Assembly (NCBI RefSeq): GCF_023898315.1
Contig: NC_064614.1
Span: 496,140,109 to 496,204,108 of the forward strand
DNA from: Schistocerca nitens
Taxonomy: Eukaryota; Arthropoda; Insecta; Orthoptera; Acrididae
Direction: 5' to 3'
Length of the DNA stretch: 64,000 bases
In this document: positions 11,358 through 23,323 of the stretch, one piece after another
How the letters are laid out: the number at the start of each line of letters is the position of its first letter
Position numbering within the stretch: position 1 is the first letter of the stretch
Program-made: the position numbers and the translations under genes
Notes under the pieces: generated by a model
The model's database searches: none
Seen by the model: the letters and a program-made list of their open reading frames with translations, nothing else
Told to the model about the DNA's origin: nothing

Positions 11358-11856
11358 TCATCCTGCATTAACGTCGTACATTCCAGCAGGTATTTATCCC
11401 ATAGGCTAGGGGTGATGCGGTTCTGTAACATATCTGTGTACCGCAACGTTAGTCACAAAGTTAACTTCGCTTATCGTTAATCCGTTACTAAAAAGGTAAT
11501 GCCGTTCAACGTTAGAACTTTACTTTACTGTAGATCTAGCGCAAGTGACAGTTAATCATTCACTCGTAATAGTAAAATTCATGTTGATGGTTTTAGTGAA
11601 ACGAGCAAGTGGACTAAAAGTTTTACCGTTGTTTAGGTAAAAATGTTTTGATTTGGGAAGTTCAGGTAGGACACAGAAGATGAATGTAAACATGTTTAAC
11701 CAATTAGTTTTATTATCACATAATTATCAATGTTATGTTTATCTAATGCGTTAAATGACAAATTGTTGCAAACAAATGTTTCTTAACATCACTGGGTAAA
11801 ATGGCCCTTTGCAGAAACTTCCACTGTGATACCAGCACTACATATACACATAGCGT

Positions 11857-13038
11857 TCACATCTCATGCTCAAAGTGAAGCCCATTGGCTTGCATACTTA
11901 GGGTCACTCTGCGGGTGAAGGATGCCCTACTTCGTGCTACTGTTTCCCCTTTGATAGCTGTACAAGCATCAATAATGCGTTGCTTCATGTCCTCTGGTGT
12001 TGTTGGTTCATGTTGGTAAACAGCATCCTTCACTGCTCCCCAAAGAAAATAATCCAGCGGTGTAAGGTCCGGAGATCGGGCGGGCCACCTAACTGGGCCA
12101 CCTCGTCCAGTCCACCTACCAGGGAACTTACGGTTCAGAAGTCGTCGTGCTCGTAAGGCGTTATGTGCAGGGCATCCGTCATGCTGATACCACATGACCA
12201 TTCTCCGGTTCAGAGGTATGGTGTCCAAGAGAACAGGAAGGTTGTGTCGTATAAATCTGGAGTATTGCCTGCCATTTTGGATGCCATTTATAAAGAAAGG
12301 TCCGATAATGGTATCTCCAATAACCCCACACCAAACATTAACTTTCCACGGACGTTGATGCTCTACCTGACAGAGCCATTTTGGATTGTCTGCGGACCAA
12401 TAATGCATATTCCTCATATTGACAATTCCTTTGTTGGAGAATGATGCCTCGTCGGTAAAGAGAACATCTGCAAAAAAATTTGGATTAGTCAGAAGTTTTT
12501 GCTGAGCCCACCGACAAAATGATACCCTATTGCGGAAGTCATTTCCATGAAGATCCTGGTGTAAATGAACATGGTAAGGATGAAATTTATGACGTTTACG
12601 CTGTGCACCTGATTTCGACACACCAACTTCACGTTCAATTTGACGTGTGCTGATTTGAGGATTCACAGCTATGGTAGCGAGCACAGCAACTTCAGCACGT
12701 TCATCTGTGCGTGTTCTAGGACGATGTCGAGGTCTTGGATTTAAGCTTCCCGTTTCACGTAGACGAGATCTGAGACGACCAAACATCCGGCGCGAAGGCG
12801 ATGGCTTGTCAGGGAATCGTCTTCTGTACAGTCGTTCTGCCTGAACAGCATTTCGTCCACCTACAACAGGGTACAGTACAGGTATGAACAGTAGGGTAGA
12901 AAACAGACATATTAACTTAAAATCATAATGTTCGCTAACAGTACTATCAACAAACAAGCAATCTCATAACGTATTTCCCGTCAACGTACATTCTCCATAG
13001 ATCAGCAGCATTTCTACCATATCTTCATGTATGTACAT
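11857..13038 (-). CDS. DD41D transposase, two exons
   Basis: Minus-strand gene with exon 1 at 13038-12990, an intron at 12989-12861 (GTACGT donor, GTTGTAG acceptor, 129 bp) and exon 2 at 12860-11857, stop included, giving 350 residues. Splicing joins MYIHEDMVEMLLIYGEC to GRNAVQAERLYRRRFPDK, restoring the N-terminal helix-turn-helix (residues about 1-55) typical of this arthropod family. The unspliced frame starting at 12957 would put 33 intron-coded hydrophobic residues in its place. Catalytic residues are Asp153 (VLFTDEASF), Asp244 (WYQHDGCPAHN) and Asp286 (RSPDLTPLDYFLW), with 41 residues between the last two. No stop or frameshift is visible. The tract KSGAQRKRHKFHPYH may be a couple of residues short of its relatives. 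The protein would bind the flanking inverted repeats and insert at TA. Confidence 0.88.
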
Positions 13039-13476
13039 TATACTGTACAGTATAAGTTCTATAAGCTCCACAACACAACGTTTATTCACAATGTGTACTA
13101 CCTCCGTGCCGTCACTAGATTACTGGGATGCACGACTACACTGGCAAGCGGTGTACTGCACACCAAAGCAACAACAAATGGGATGCTCGGAGGGTGGTGG
13201 AGTACAGGAGTTTGCATGGGTCGCAAGTCATAAACAAGGCGAAGTGGAAACTGTGGCAGTAGTGGGAACTACGTTGGACACTTGACTAGGTAGAGCCAGG
13301 CCCTGCGCGACAGGCACAATGGGTCATATAACGCATTAGATAAACCTTATTTTGGGTGCGCAGGATAAATAAGACAACCTGACGGGTGTACACCGATCGG
13401 TACTGGTTCATATTGTGTACGTAGATACGTAAAACGTGCAAGAGGGAAACCATTATGTGCTTATGAGAGTTGATCG

Positions 13477-13913
13477 CAGCAGACCGTATTATTCGTTTCG
13501 GACCTCTTGATATGTATGGAGGTGTGATTACACATGTCAATCACATCGCGATTACGGGCAGCATGGGGTTCACGCCAGAGCCTCAGGACGTGCGCTAGCA
13601 GCGCATGTCGGGTGTTTCAAGCATCAACTTCGCGTCTCAATATCTCGGGATGTAATGGGAATATTGCGATGCAATCAGGGCCATTGTTTATGTGCTTTGT
13701 CATGCTATTGATTGCTGAAGAAAAAATATAGGACGTCCATTTAAAAAAAACATAAGTTTGTGTTAAAAAACACATATGCTTTCGTTTTAGAATGTTTCCA
13801 AATATGTACATTCATGGGCCCCAGCCCTACATTGATACCGGTGAAAGTCGTTTTCCAATAGCTGTTATTGTTCCAGAGATATTTTGGGTGGACAAGATAG
13901 CTGGGACACCCTG
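13477..13913 (-). repeat. right terminal inverted repeat (437 bp)
   Basis: Inverse of 10950-11357 with a roughly 27-bp insertion around 13595-13622. It ends ...GCTGGGACACCCTG followed by TA. Confidence 0.92.
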
Positions 13914-14039
13914 TAGAGCACATATTTACTAGACTCTTTTACTTCGAATGATCATTTCTGTCATGTTCCCCTGAATACTGACCATTCCCCATGGTAAACC
14001 CTGTATTTAGATCGCTCCGGACTGTTATCCATAAATACT

Positions 14040-14640
14040 GTACGGTGCTTACTGTTACCTTTCACCAATAGCATAATCGAGCAGTAGTCGATCTCTGCGC
14101 TTATTTACGTGCAGTATGTTCCATTTCGTTCCGCACATGTTCAACCGCCAGTGCAGATACCAATCTTCGATACTCTACAGGTCTTCCTGCGTTTGGCTAA
14201 GTCCTCTAGTGTTACCACAGTCCTGCAAACGACAGCATCATCTGCAAACTACCTCGTGGAGAGATTTCGGCGTTTTACACTAGATCATTTTTATATCTTG
14301 CTAACGACAATGGCACTACAACACACCTTTGTGGTACTCGGGGGTCACAAATCTGATCTGATACTCGATAAGCTCGCATTTTGTTCACCAAACGACAGTG
14401 TGGAACACCATGAAACCTCTTCTGCAAGTCAAAAAACACGGCATCAAGATGGACTCTTTCTCTTATGTAACATTTTGTCCTTCCAGTCGTGCGAATTTCT
14501 CTGCCAGACCCACCGACCGGTTTACAGTTCTTCGTACGCGACCTTCCACAACCGCGGTGTCTTACAGGAAAACAACAGCTGCTCGTGAAACGAACAAAGC
14601 CTTTTGGCGGTATTCAGATCGTCGACTTCATCTTTCTGTC
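14040..14640 (-). mobile_element. LINE-A reverse transcriptase fragment, decayed
   Basis: Minus-strand remnants of LINE-A RT. The plus strand shows the antisense of motif C (CGACAGCATCATCTGCAAAC, complement of a FADDAV-like block), of motif B (GGTACTCGGGGGTC) and of motif A (AAAACACGGCATCAAGATG). Multiple frame breaks; no 3' tail is preserved. Confidence 0.65.
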
Positions 14641-17504
14641 TCTGTTAGATTTTTTCATTTGTTAGTAGCGAACACCTCCAGGGAGTGCATTACTTTTAAC
14701 TAAAAAGTTTGTTTCAGTCAGTACACAGGTAAAGTTTCAGTATCAGTAACCCATAAACAGTTTGACATAGCCATCGTTCAAGAAGTGGTTATGAGCTATT
14801 CGAAATGATGAGTCAGTTGAAACCATAATAGCCGTTAAACAGTTGATGTGAGCATTCAAATAACCTTTCACCTCCGTAAACTCCTTTACATCCCAACTCT
14901 AGGCTACGTGAAAATGCCGCCAAAATAAAAGAACAATGGCGCCTCCTTTGCGATATAGAGACAGACTTTAGAAAAATATCGTCTACACTGATCAGTAACA
15001 CAATTATTCGATAAATGATCACAAGAAATGTGTTGTCCTATGAGACGAATCTGTAATTGAAGTTAAAGTCGGCAATGTTATATCCTTCAGATTCACATAA
15101 CATTTCAGCAAATTTGCATTTCATTTAATTATTATTGAACACAGGTCCCCAGAGAAACGGCAAAGTGTTTAATAATCTCGCTGTTTACGAACCGATATTA
15201 TTTGCGATCATAATCGGTACAGGGTAACAAAACATTCATCACACTCGTTCGAGGATTCAGTACTGGAATTGCTTTTGTGTGATGTCATCCAGACATCTAC
15301 TGACAAATCTCCTAGCTGCACAACATTATAAACGTAGATCGTTACTATAACAGTGTTCGTTTTACACGCAACAAGACAACGCTATCAAGTTTTGCCTTCT
15401 TAATACGTTACATACCGATCCATCATAAATCATGTAAAGATAAGCTCCTATCTCAATCTGTTAGATGCATTACACGGGGCTAACGCCGAAAAATGGCATT
15501 AGTAATGCAAATGGCTTATTCATGTTCTTTTTAGTGTGCTGAATCTTAATGTGGCATGTCATTACAGTTAGAATCGGTATTTTCTTAAAAAAAAACATTT
15601 TTAGAAATTTCAGTGACACATTATTTATATATTATTTCACTTAATAATAATATGAAGTTGTAATGTCTGTGCAACGGTTGTACTGGTTGATAAATATCAT
15701 AACTTTTATGATAATCTCTTTGGCTCTACCACGTCTTCCGCAGTAACCTCTTGAATCCGAAACAAATTCTATCATTACCTCCACTTATTAAGTTGGGCCA
15801 GGTTAACAGTTTGTGAAAGCCTTAACCACCTTAACCAAAGATGGACACTGTTTCGAATATCTCTTTCAGATTTTTCCTCATCCATCGGAAGCGAAATTGT
15901 AATAAGTTGTGTCTGTTGGACCTGATACACGAAAAGTTACGTTCGATTCCTATTTTGAATCAAAAATAACTGAGTGAGGCTTGGCAGTCATTCTATAAAG
16001 TTACAACTAAGTTTTTAAGCAACAAAAACGGCCTGTGTTGCACCTAACATAATGAAAAACCTCAAAAAGTTGGAGTGCTTGATGAGCTTCAAGATACCCT
16101 TTTTCAGTTGTAGTGGTGTGACTGTTAGGGGTGCAATTTGTGTTTGATATCCGTGAACAGCCCAAGAAAATTATTGAGAAAATATTTATTGGCTAGCTCA
16201 CCCCAACACATTCTAAATGACCATTTAATAATAAGTTTATATTAGATGTAAACATTTTTCTGTTATTAACGTGTTACATTTTGCACACCCCACACATCAT
16301 CTTTTCTCAGTTTACATCCTTGGTTAACAATTAATGAACGATATCTGTGTTTCTTTGCTTGATGATAACCTTTGCATTGTAAACAAAAATACCAAGTGCA
16401 CAGCACATGTGTGATGCTCAATACACATTTTAAGAATATTACGAAATGTGCCACAATAATTTATTTACAACATGTGTGCTATGTGCTACATACATCGAAC
16501 TAGAAAACCAAATGTACTACAACAACACAAATCGTCATCTACTGGAACTTATGTAAGTGATTACAACTATTTGCATCATATATAAAAAATACAAGCACTT
16601 TACCGTATTTTTATTAGTGAAACAACTGGCAAGTAGCACTAAATACTCGAATATTCTTGTACAGTGTGGAGCAGGCGACATATTGTTGACCAAAACATAC
16701 GTGTAACGAAAAATATTATCCGTCTGAGGATTGGCGTGGTAGCCCGAAACCGGTTATGGCACTAAAGTAAAACATTTAAAAAGTATATGTGGCTGGTTGC
16801 GTCATTCACCAACTATCATTAAAGGCCGCGGAGTTTATAAGATCCAACACGGATAAAATAACATCATATGAATATGTTTTATATCGTGACAAGGTGCTAG
16901 CAATCAGTTCCCAGCTGAATGTGGTGCGAGTTGTAATAGTGGAGGTTGCGTCAGTCCATAAGCTAAATTGTTAGGTACTCTTTGAAGCGAATGACAACTT
17001 CTCTTCTTCCTCAATGATCGGTTAACCACAGTTCACTTTACCTATTGCTCTATTATTCTTCATGCCTTTGAACAACAGATTCTTATGAATCGTATGCTTC
17101 TATGTGAATTTGTGAATGAATATATGATGCAGTGGGGCAAATGGATCTCATTTAAATTTAAGGTTTAGTTTCTCAGGACGCAATTTTCGAAATATCTAAC
17201 GACATTTGACTCAAACTATGTATTTTAGTACGGGTACAGATAACCTCTTTGTTGTGTTCTCAAATCATGGTCACGCAATCACTTCAGTCCACCATCGACA
17301 TAATCTAGGACACAACTATCTCCCTAGCATGTATGTGGATGTGGCCACTAATGTAGTTAACTTGGCAGTACTTGAATTCAGTATTCATTGTTGCTCTCTG
17401 CACTTCAAGACACAATACCTAAGATATGACATGGTTAAACAATAATCCAGAACAGTGCTCAACTGGATTTTGTACGCCTGTCAAAGGAAAAGTTCAAGTG
17501 CCTA
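14641..17504. other. unassigned AT-rich sequence
   Basis: Almost 3 kb without a recognisable gene. The word CGAAACCGGTTATG at 16747-16760 resembles the CCGGTTTCGG motif at 1905. No coding feature is supported. Confidence 0.5.
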
Positions 17505-17911
17505 TACAGGGTGGTCCACTGATCTTGACCGGGCCAAATATCTCACGAAATAACCTACAAACGAAAAAACTACAAAGAACGAAACTTGTCTAGCTTGAAG
17601 GGGGAAACCAGATGGCACTATGGTTGGCCCGCTAGATGGCGCTGCCATGGGTCAAACGGATATCAACTGCGTTTCTTTAAATAGGAACACCCAATTTTTA
17701 TTACATATTCGTGTAGTACGTAAAGAAATTTGAATGTTTAGTTGGACCGCTTTGTGATAGATGGCGCTGTAATAGTCACAAACATATGGCTCACAATTTT
17801 AGACCAACAGTTGGTAACAGGTAGGTTTTTTAAATTAAAATACAAAACGTAGGTACGTTTGAACATTTTATTTCGGTTGTTCCAATGTGATACATGTATC
17901 TTTGTGAATTT

Positions 17912-18036
17912 CAAATGGTTCAAATGGCTCTGGGCACTATGGGACTTAACATCTATGGTCATCAGTCCTCTAGAACTTAGAACTACTTAAGCCTAACTAA
18001 CCTAAGGACGTCACACAACACCCAGTCATCACGAGG
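17912..18036 (-). mobile_element. SINE-A, 5'-truncated
   Basis: Minus-oriented body and 3' end of SINE-A (plus strand starts CAAATGGTTCAAATGGCTCTG). A perfect 12-bp target duplication CTTTGTGAATTT lies at 17900-17911 and 18037-18048, proving insertion into the older transposon. Confidence 0.9.
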
Positions 18037-18100
18037 CTTTGTGAATTTATCATTTCTGAGAACGCATGCTGTTACAGCGTGATTACCTGTAAATACCACA

Positions 18101-19148
18101 TTAATGCAATAAATGCTCAAAATGATGTCCGTCAACTTCAGTGCATTTGGCAATACGTGTAACGACATTCCTCTCAACAGCGAGTAGTTCGCCGTCCATA
18201 ATGTTCGCACATGCATTGACAATGTGCTGACGTATGTTGTCAGGCGTTGTCGGTGGATCACGATACCAAATATCCTTAAACTTTCCACACAGAAAGAAAT
18301 CAGGGGACGTCAGATCCGGTGAACGTGCGGGCCATAGTATGGTGCTTCGACGACCAATCCACCTGTCATGAAATATGCTATCATTACCGCTTCAGCCGCA
18401 TGATGTGCCGGACATCCATCATGTTGGAAGTACATCGCCATTCTGTCATGCAGTGAAACATGTTGTAGTAACATCGGTAGAACATTACGTAGGAAATCAG
18501 CATACATTGCACCATTTAGATTGCCATCGATAAAATGGTGGCCATTTATCCTTCCTCCCATAATGCCGCGCCGTACATTAACACGCCAAGGTCGCTGATG
18601 TTCCACTTGTCGCAGCCATTGTGGATTTTCCGTTGCCCAATAGTGCATATTACGCCGGTTTACGTTAGCGCAGTTGGTGAATCACGCTTCGTCACTAAAT
18701 AGAACGCGTGCAAAAAATCTGTCATCGTCCCGTAATTTCTCTTGTGCCCAGTGACAGAACTGTACACGACGTTCAAAGTCGTCGCCATGCAATTCCTGGT
18801 GCATAGAAATATGGTACGGGTGCAATCGATGTTGATGTAGCACTCTCAACACCGACGTTTTTGAGGCGCAATTTGTCTGCTACTGATGTGCGGATTAGCC
18901 GCCGCAGCAGCTAAAACACCTACTTGGGCATCATCATTCGTTGCAGGTCGTGGTTGACGTTTCACATGTGGCTGAAAACTTCCTGTTCCCTTAAATAACG
19001 TAACTGTCCGGCGAACGGTCCGGACACTTGGATGAAGTCGTTCAGGATACCGAGTAGCATACATAGCACACGTCCGTTGGGCATTTTGATCGCAACAGCC
19101 ATACATCAACACGATATCGGCCTTTACCGCAGTTGGTAAACGGTCCAT
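18101..19148 (-). pseudogene. transposase of the 17507-19275 element
   Basis: The minus frame begins MDRLPTAVKADIVLMYG at 19148 with an N-terminal helix-turn-helix that stays open to 18846. A frameshift follows. The first-Asp block near 18675 reads LFSDEA followed directly by an in-frame stop. The middle segment (18648-18310) contains HQRPWRVNV and the second-Asp block YFQHDGCPAHHAAEA. After another frameshift near 18370 the third-Asp block WPARSPDLTSPDFF appears, about 39 residues after the second Asp. The end reads DGHHFEHLLH with a stop at 18101-18103. At least three frameshifts and a stop make it non-functional. Confidence 0.8.
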
Positions 19149-19277
19149 TTTAACACGGGTAATGTATCACGAAGCAAATACCGTCCGCACTGCCGGAATG
19201 TTACGTGATACCACGTTTCGTTTGATGCTTATTTCGTGAGATATTTGGCCCGGTTACTATCAGTGGACCACCCTGTA

Positions 19278-19591
19278 TATGACTAGGTCCACAATTACTA
19301 TCTACTACAAAATTTCCCTTCATGGCCTACATCGCTTAAAGGAATACTTTTGTTCTTCAACCAAACACTAGTCTGTGACTATGGTACAGCAGTTAAATGA
19401 TTTCTCCCAGGGGTAGCAACACCGGAAAGTATACAGGAGGGACTCCTGCAAACCATAGAACACCAGCAGAGAGGTAACGGCAGTCTGAGGATCTACATCT
19501 ACACCTGAATTCCTAGTCGCCTTATGCTCTGTGTTGGAGAATACGTAGTGATCCAGTTTCATTTTTCCCCTTCTTACTCGGTTCGTGGATT
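19278..19591. other. unassigned sequence
   Basis: No gene is recognised. The words ATCTACATCTACACC near 19492 may be a tiny LINE-A tail. Confidence 0.4.
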
Positions 19592-19599
19592 TAAAGAGT

Positions 19600-19768
19600 C
19601 TTCAGTCCGGAACCGCGCTGCTGCCATGGTTGCAGGTTAGAATCCTGTCTCGGGGATGGATGTGTGGTGTCCTTAGGTTAGTTAGCTTTAAGTAGTTCTA
19701 AGTCTATGGGACTGATGACCTCAGATGTTAAGTCCCATAGTGCTTAGAGCCATTTGAACCATTTAAAA
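19600..19768 (+). mobile_element. SINE-A, 5'-truncated
   Basis: Keeps a mutated box-B region (GGTTAGAATCC), the body and the CAGAGCCATTTGAACCATT-like end. A short duplication TAAAGAGT (19592-19599, 19769-19776) is compatible with retroposition. Confidence 0.8.
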
Positions 19769-19984
19769 TAAAGAGTGTCGGTTTCCGACTTTTTATGCCG
19801 GGATATATCTAGCTGTGGCACCATGATCATTACGCTACATGTAAGACGTGGGAAGTGTCCCCTGATTTGTTTTGAAACTTGAACTCTTGGAACTTTGTGA
19901 GTAAGAGTCTCCGTGATGCAGAATGGCCTTCTTGCAACGAACAAGTGATCTGTTTCGTGCGTGAATTGCACTTCCTTGGAATTT

Positions 19985-20535
19985 TCCCCAGTAAAATTCT
20001 GCCTGGCATAATACTGCCCCACCGTCCTGCGTCCACGGCACGATGCATGTCTCGAGTAGCGGCTCGCCTGCATGATGGCGTATGCGGACACGACCATCGA
20101 CCTTGAGTGTTGTGTAATAATAAACGTCGTTCATCTGACCAGGCGACATATTTCCATAGATCCACCGTCCATTTTGACGATCCTGTGCCCACTGCAATCA
20201 TAACAGACGATGTCGTTGGTTGAAAATGGAAACACGCATGGGTCGTCTGCGGCGGTGTCCCGGGTTCAGTAATGGCCGCTGAACGGAGTGCTCCCACACA
20301 CAGTACTCTCTCGTCATATTTCCCACCAGAGAGTCGCCTATCCTGCTTTACAGAGCGCGGGAGCCTCCAGCCTCCACGTTCTGTGACAAGGCGTAGACGC
20401 CCAACACCTTGTCGCCTACTCGTGGTTTCGCCGTCCTTCGACCACTTTCCGTAGATGCTCGCGGCAGTAGCACGCAAACAGCCGACCAGCTTCACCGTTT
20501 CCAAGATGCACGTTCCCAGGTGCCGGGCCATAAAA
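19985..20535 (-). pseudogene. Tc1-like transposase fragment
   Basis: On the minus strand, overlapping frames keep Tc1 blocks: an arginine-rich helix-turn-helix remnant (ASIYGKWSKDG, about 20450), QWAQDRQNGRW followed by WSDERRLLLHN (first Asp, about 20120), and GRVRIRHHAGEP in the neighbouring frame. The second and third catalytic blocks are absent and the sequence after 19985 no longer looks like Tc1. It belongs to a family different from the two complete Tc1 copies nearby. Confidence 0.6.
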
Positions 20536-20577
20536 ATCCGTCCTTTGTCACAGTCTCTGATGTTAGTGGATTTCCTA

Positions 20578-21980
20578 CACTACTGGCCATTAAAATTGCT
20601 ACACCAAGAAGAAATGCAGATGATAAACGGGTATTCATTAGACAAATATATTATACTATAACTGACATGTGATTACATTTACACGCAATTTGGGTGCATA
20701 GATCCTGAGAAAACAGTACCCACAACAACCACCTCTGGCCGTAATAACGGCCTTGATACTCCTGGGCATTGAGTCAAACAGAGCTTGGATGGCGTGTACG
20801 GGTACAGCTGCCCATGCAGCTTCAACACGATACCGCAGTTCATCAAGATTAGTAACTGGCGTATTGTGACGAGCCAGTTGCTCGGCCACCATTTACCAGA
20901 CGTTTTCAATTGGTGAGAGATCTGGAGAATGTGCTGGACAGGGCAGCAGTCGAACATTTTCTGTATCCAGAAAGGTCCGTACAGGACCTGCAACATGCGG
21001 TCGTGCATTATCCTGCTGAAATGTAGGGTTTCGCAGGGATCGAATGAAGGGTAGAGCCACGGGTCGTAACACATCTGAAATGTAACGTCCACTGTTCAAA
21101 GTGACGTAAATGCGAATAAGAGATGACCGAGACGTGTAACCAATGGCACCCCATACCATCACGCCCGGTGATACGCCAGTATGGCGATGACGAATACACG
21201 CTTCCAATGTGCGTTCACCGCGATGTCGCCAAACACGGATTTGACCATCATGATGCTGTAAACAGAACCTGGATTCATCCGAAAAAATGACGTTTTACCA
21301 TTCGTGCACCCAGGTTCGTCGTTGAGTACGCCATCGTAGGCGCTCCTGTCTGTGATGCAGCGTCAAGGGTAACCGCAGCCATGGTCTCCGAGCTGATAGT
21401 CCATGCTGCTGCAAACGTCGTCAAACTGTTCGTGCAGATGGTTGTTGTCTTGCAAACGTCCCCATCTGTTTACTCAGGGATCGAGACGTGGCTGCACGAT
21501 CCGTTGCAGCCATGCGGATAAGATGCCTGTCATCTCGACTGCTAGTCATACGAGGCCGTTGGGATCCAGCACGGCGTTCCGTATAACCATCCTGAACCCA
21601 CCGATTCCATATACTGCTAACAGTCGTTGGATATCGACCAACACGTGCAGCATTGTCGCGATACGATAAACCGCAATTGCGATAGGCTACAATCCGACCT
21701 TTATCAAAGAAACGTGATGGTACGCATTTCTCGTCCTTACACGAGGCATCACAACAACGTTTCAACTGGCAACGCCGGTCAACTGCTGTTTGTGTATGAG
21801 AAATCGGTTGGAAACTTTCCTCACGTCACCACGTTGCACGTGTCGCCACCGGCGCCAACCTTGTGTGAATGCTCTGAAAAGCTAATCATTTGCATATCAC
21901 AGCATCTTCATCCTGTCGGTTAAATTTCGCGTCTGTAGCACGTCATCTTCGTGGTGTAGCAATTTTAATGTCCAGTAGTG
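20578..21980 (-). mobile_element. Tc1-like element (family 2), inactive copy
   Basis: A 1403-bp element bounded by TA dinucleotides. Its inverted ends read CACTACTGGCCATTAAAATT and CACTACTGGACATTAAAATT, followed by GCTACACCA. A second copy of the same family lies in opposite orientation at 49136-50542. Confidence 0.9.
20656..21749 (-). pseudogene. Tc1-like (family 2) transposase
   Basis: The frame starts at 21749. Recognisable parts are the N-terminal paired helix-turn-helix (FDKGRIVAYRNCGLSYRD), the first Asp in IFSDESRF after a TGG-to-TAA nonsense change (VHEW-stop-N), MVWGAIGYTS, the second Asp in TFQQDNARPHVAG and the Glu in HSPDLSPIENVW, with 34 residues between them. Another stop directly follows ENVW. 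The natural TGA after GCCGY has become TGT, adding about 17 residues. An early frame slip separates the first codons. The enzyme would have excised and inserted the element; this copy cannot. Confidence 0.88.
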
Positions 21981-22234
21981 TAGTTTGCTGTCGGTATCGT
22001 TGCCAGAATGAGTTCCCTTTCGTCTCTGCTCCGCTTCTAGATTTCCCTTACTGCGTCACGTGCCCACAACACAGTCTGTTTTGGCTCATCATCGTACGCG
22101 TATGTATTTACATGTGTGAGTATGTATGTACGTATGTAGGAAAATTACACGCTTTCGCAGCGAGACTTCCAAAAGCAAATAAGACACAAAAGAATAGTAC
22201 ACAAAAGAACAAAGGAATAAATAACAGAGCAAGG

Positions 22235-22960
22235 AATCATATTGAAAAGTATTTTCTTCCCAATTTCGAGCGATACTTTGCCTCAGGAACGCCGCATCAT
22301 AGGGATCAGCAGTAGTCTCACAACACAGTGGTACTCCATTTCCCGCGATAACGTTTTTCCATTTGACAAATGTCCTGTGGGAACCTTTTTCAATGTTCGT
22401 CACTAACGGCGCCAAGGTTAGAAAGTAAGAAGTCCAAATCATGATAGAAAAAATAATATATTACATTCAGTAAGTTGGTACGATCTCAGTAGTTTCTGTA
22501 GATTGCAATAGTTCTCTGCCCTGTGGTTGGCTAGAAACTCCTTGCTGCCACGTATGAAAGTCAGCCGTGGCATACTTTTAGCATCGCTCAACAAATCAAG
22601 GAAATGTTCACCAGACTTTAATTCCCTAATTTGTGGTCCTACAGCTATTTCCTCCTTTATTTTTGCTTCACTGCTCCTTGGAGACTTCTCTCACGAATGC
22701 ATGAATGTGAATGAAGTATTGCCCATAGTTTTCACTAAAGCTTTTGACGAGACCCAATTTAATGTGTACCGGAAGTAGTCACTCATTCTTGGGGTAGAGT
22801 GGAGTAGACAGAAGCAGAGACGTGTTTGCACCACATACTTCTGTCCAAGCAGTAGTTCATAACGAGCAGGCCATTCTTCCCCACAACAGCTATTTGTTCT
22901 TTCTCTGCTGTCCCATTCGCAGAGTTATCGGGTGGGGAATTGTAGGACTCCCCTTCAAGG
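22235..22960 (-). pseudogene. conserved uncharacterised arthropod protein, pseudogene
   Basis: Scattered over three minus-strand frames are blocks I recognise from a large, unnamed protein family common in arthropod genomes and often multicopy. In order they are LCEWDSRE, EEWPARYELLLGQKYVVQTR, VHIKLGLVKSFSENYGQYF, EAKIKEEIAVGPQIRELKSG, then KEFLANHRAENY and NLGAVSDEH. Block order and spacing match the family. Stops (for example after VREVSKEQ) and frameshifts between blocks show decay. It could be a processed copy of a host gene or a transposon-encoded protein; the family's role is not known to me. No terminal repeats were seen. Confidence 0.6.
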
Positions 22961-23323
22961 GTGCACTACACAAACGAAGCAGCTACTCAGGTCACAGAAT
23001 ACTTGCGGGGTGCAATGGGGCTTTTTTAGGATAAGCGGCAGTTTGATGTATTCTGATGAACACTCGCCAGAAGACACGCGGAGGGCGAAGCCAGACCGCG
23101 TTTAGAGTAATGACACTTCGACTGTTAAAATTTTATCACTAAATTGTCGATGTATTGGTAACAAAGTTCCCGAATTTACTACCGTCCAGGAAATTACAGA
23201 CGCTCAAATTATTCTCGGGACCGAGAGCAGGCTGAAAACCGAAGCAGAAAGATCTGAGATGTTTTGCTATTCACGGAGCGCATACTGAAAATACAAAGCA
23301 GACGCAATTTCTAGTTGGTGTGA

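Larger units (their letters stand above)
10950..13913 (-). mobile_element. DD41D transposon with long terminal inverted repeats
   Basis: A complete 2964-bp DNA transposon. Both ends begin CAGGGTGTCCCAGC and are flanked by TA (10948-10949 and 13914-13915). The inverted repeats are very long: 10950-11357 against 13477-13913, alike throughout apart from scattered differences and a roughly 27-bp insertion in the right arm. One spliced transposase lies inside on the minus strand. The element sits in a tandem-repeat array. It belongs to the IS630/Tc1/mariner superfamily by TA target and catalytic spacing. Confidence 0.92.
17507..19275 (-). mobile_element. IS630/mariner-type transposon, inactive
   Basis: A 1769-bp element flanked by TA on both sides (17505-17506, 19276-19277). 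Its ends both start CAGGGTGGTCCACTGAT and share about 47 bp of inverted repeat, including CCGGGCCAAATATCTCACGA. It encodes a dead transposase on the minus strand and contains a truncated SINE-A. The left subterminal region carries three AGATGG(C/A)-type words (TAGATGGCGCTG twice). Confidence 0.88.

Noticed and set aside
12858-12957. Start of the DD41D transposase at 12957, giving a hydrophobic N-terminus (possible signal peptide)
   Set aside because: Those 33 residues are coded by the intron. A GT-AG splice to exon 1 at 13038-12990 restores the conserved N-terminus.
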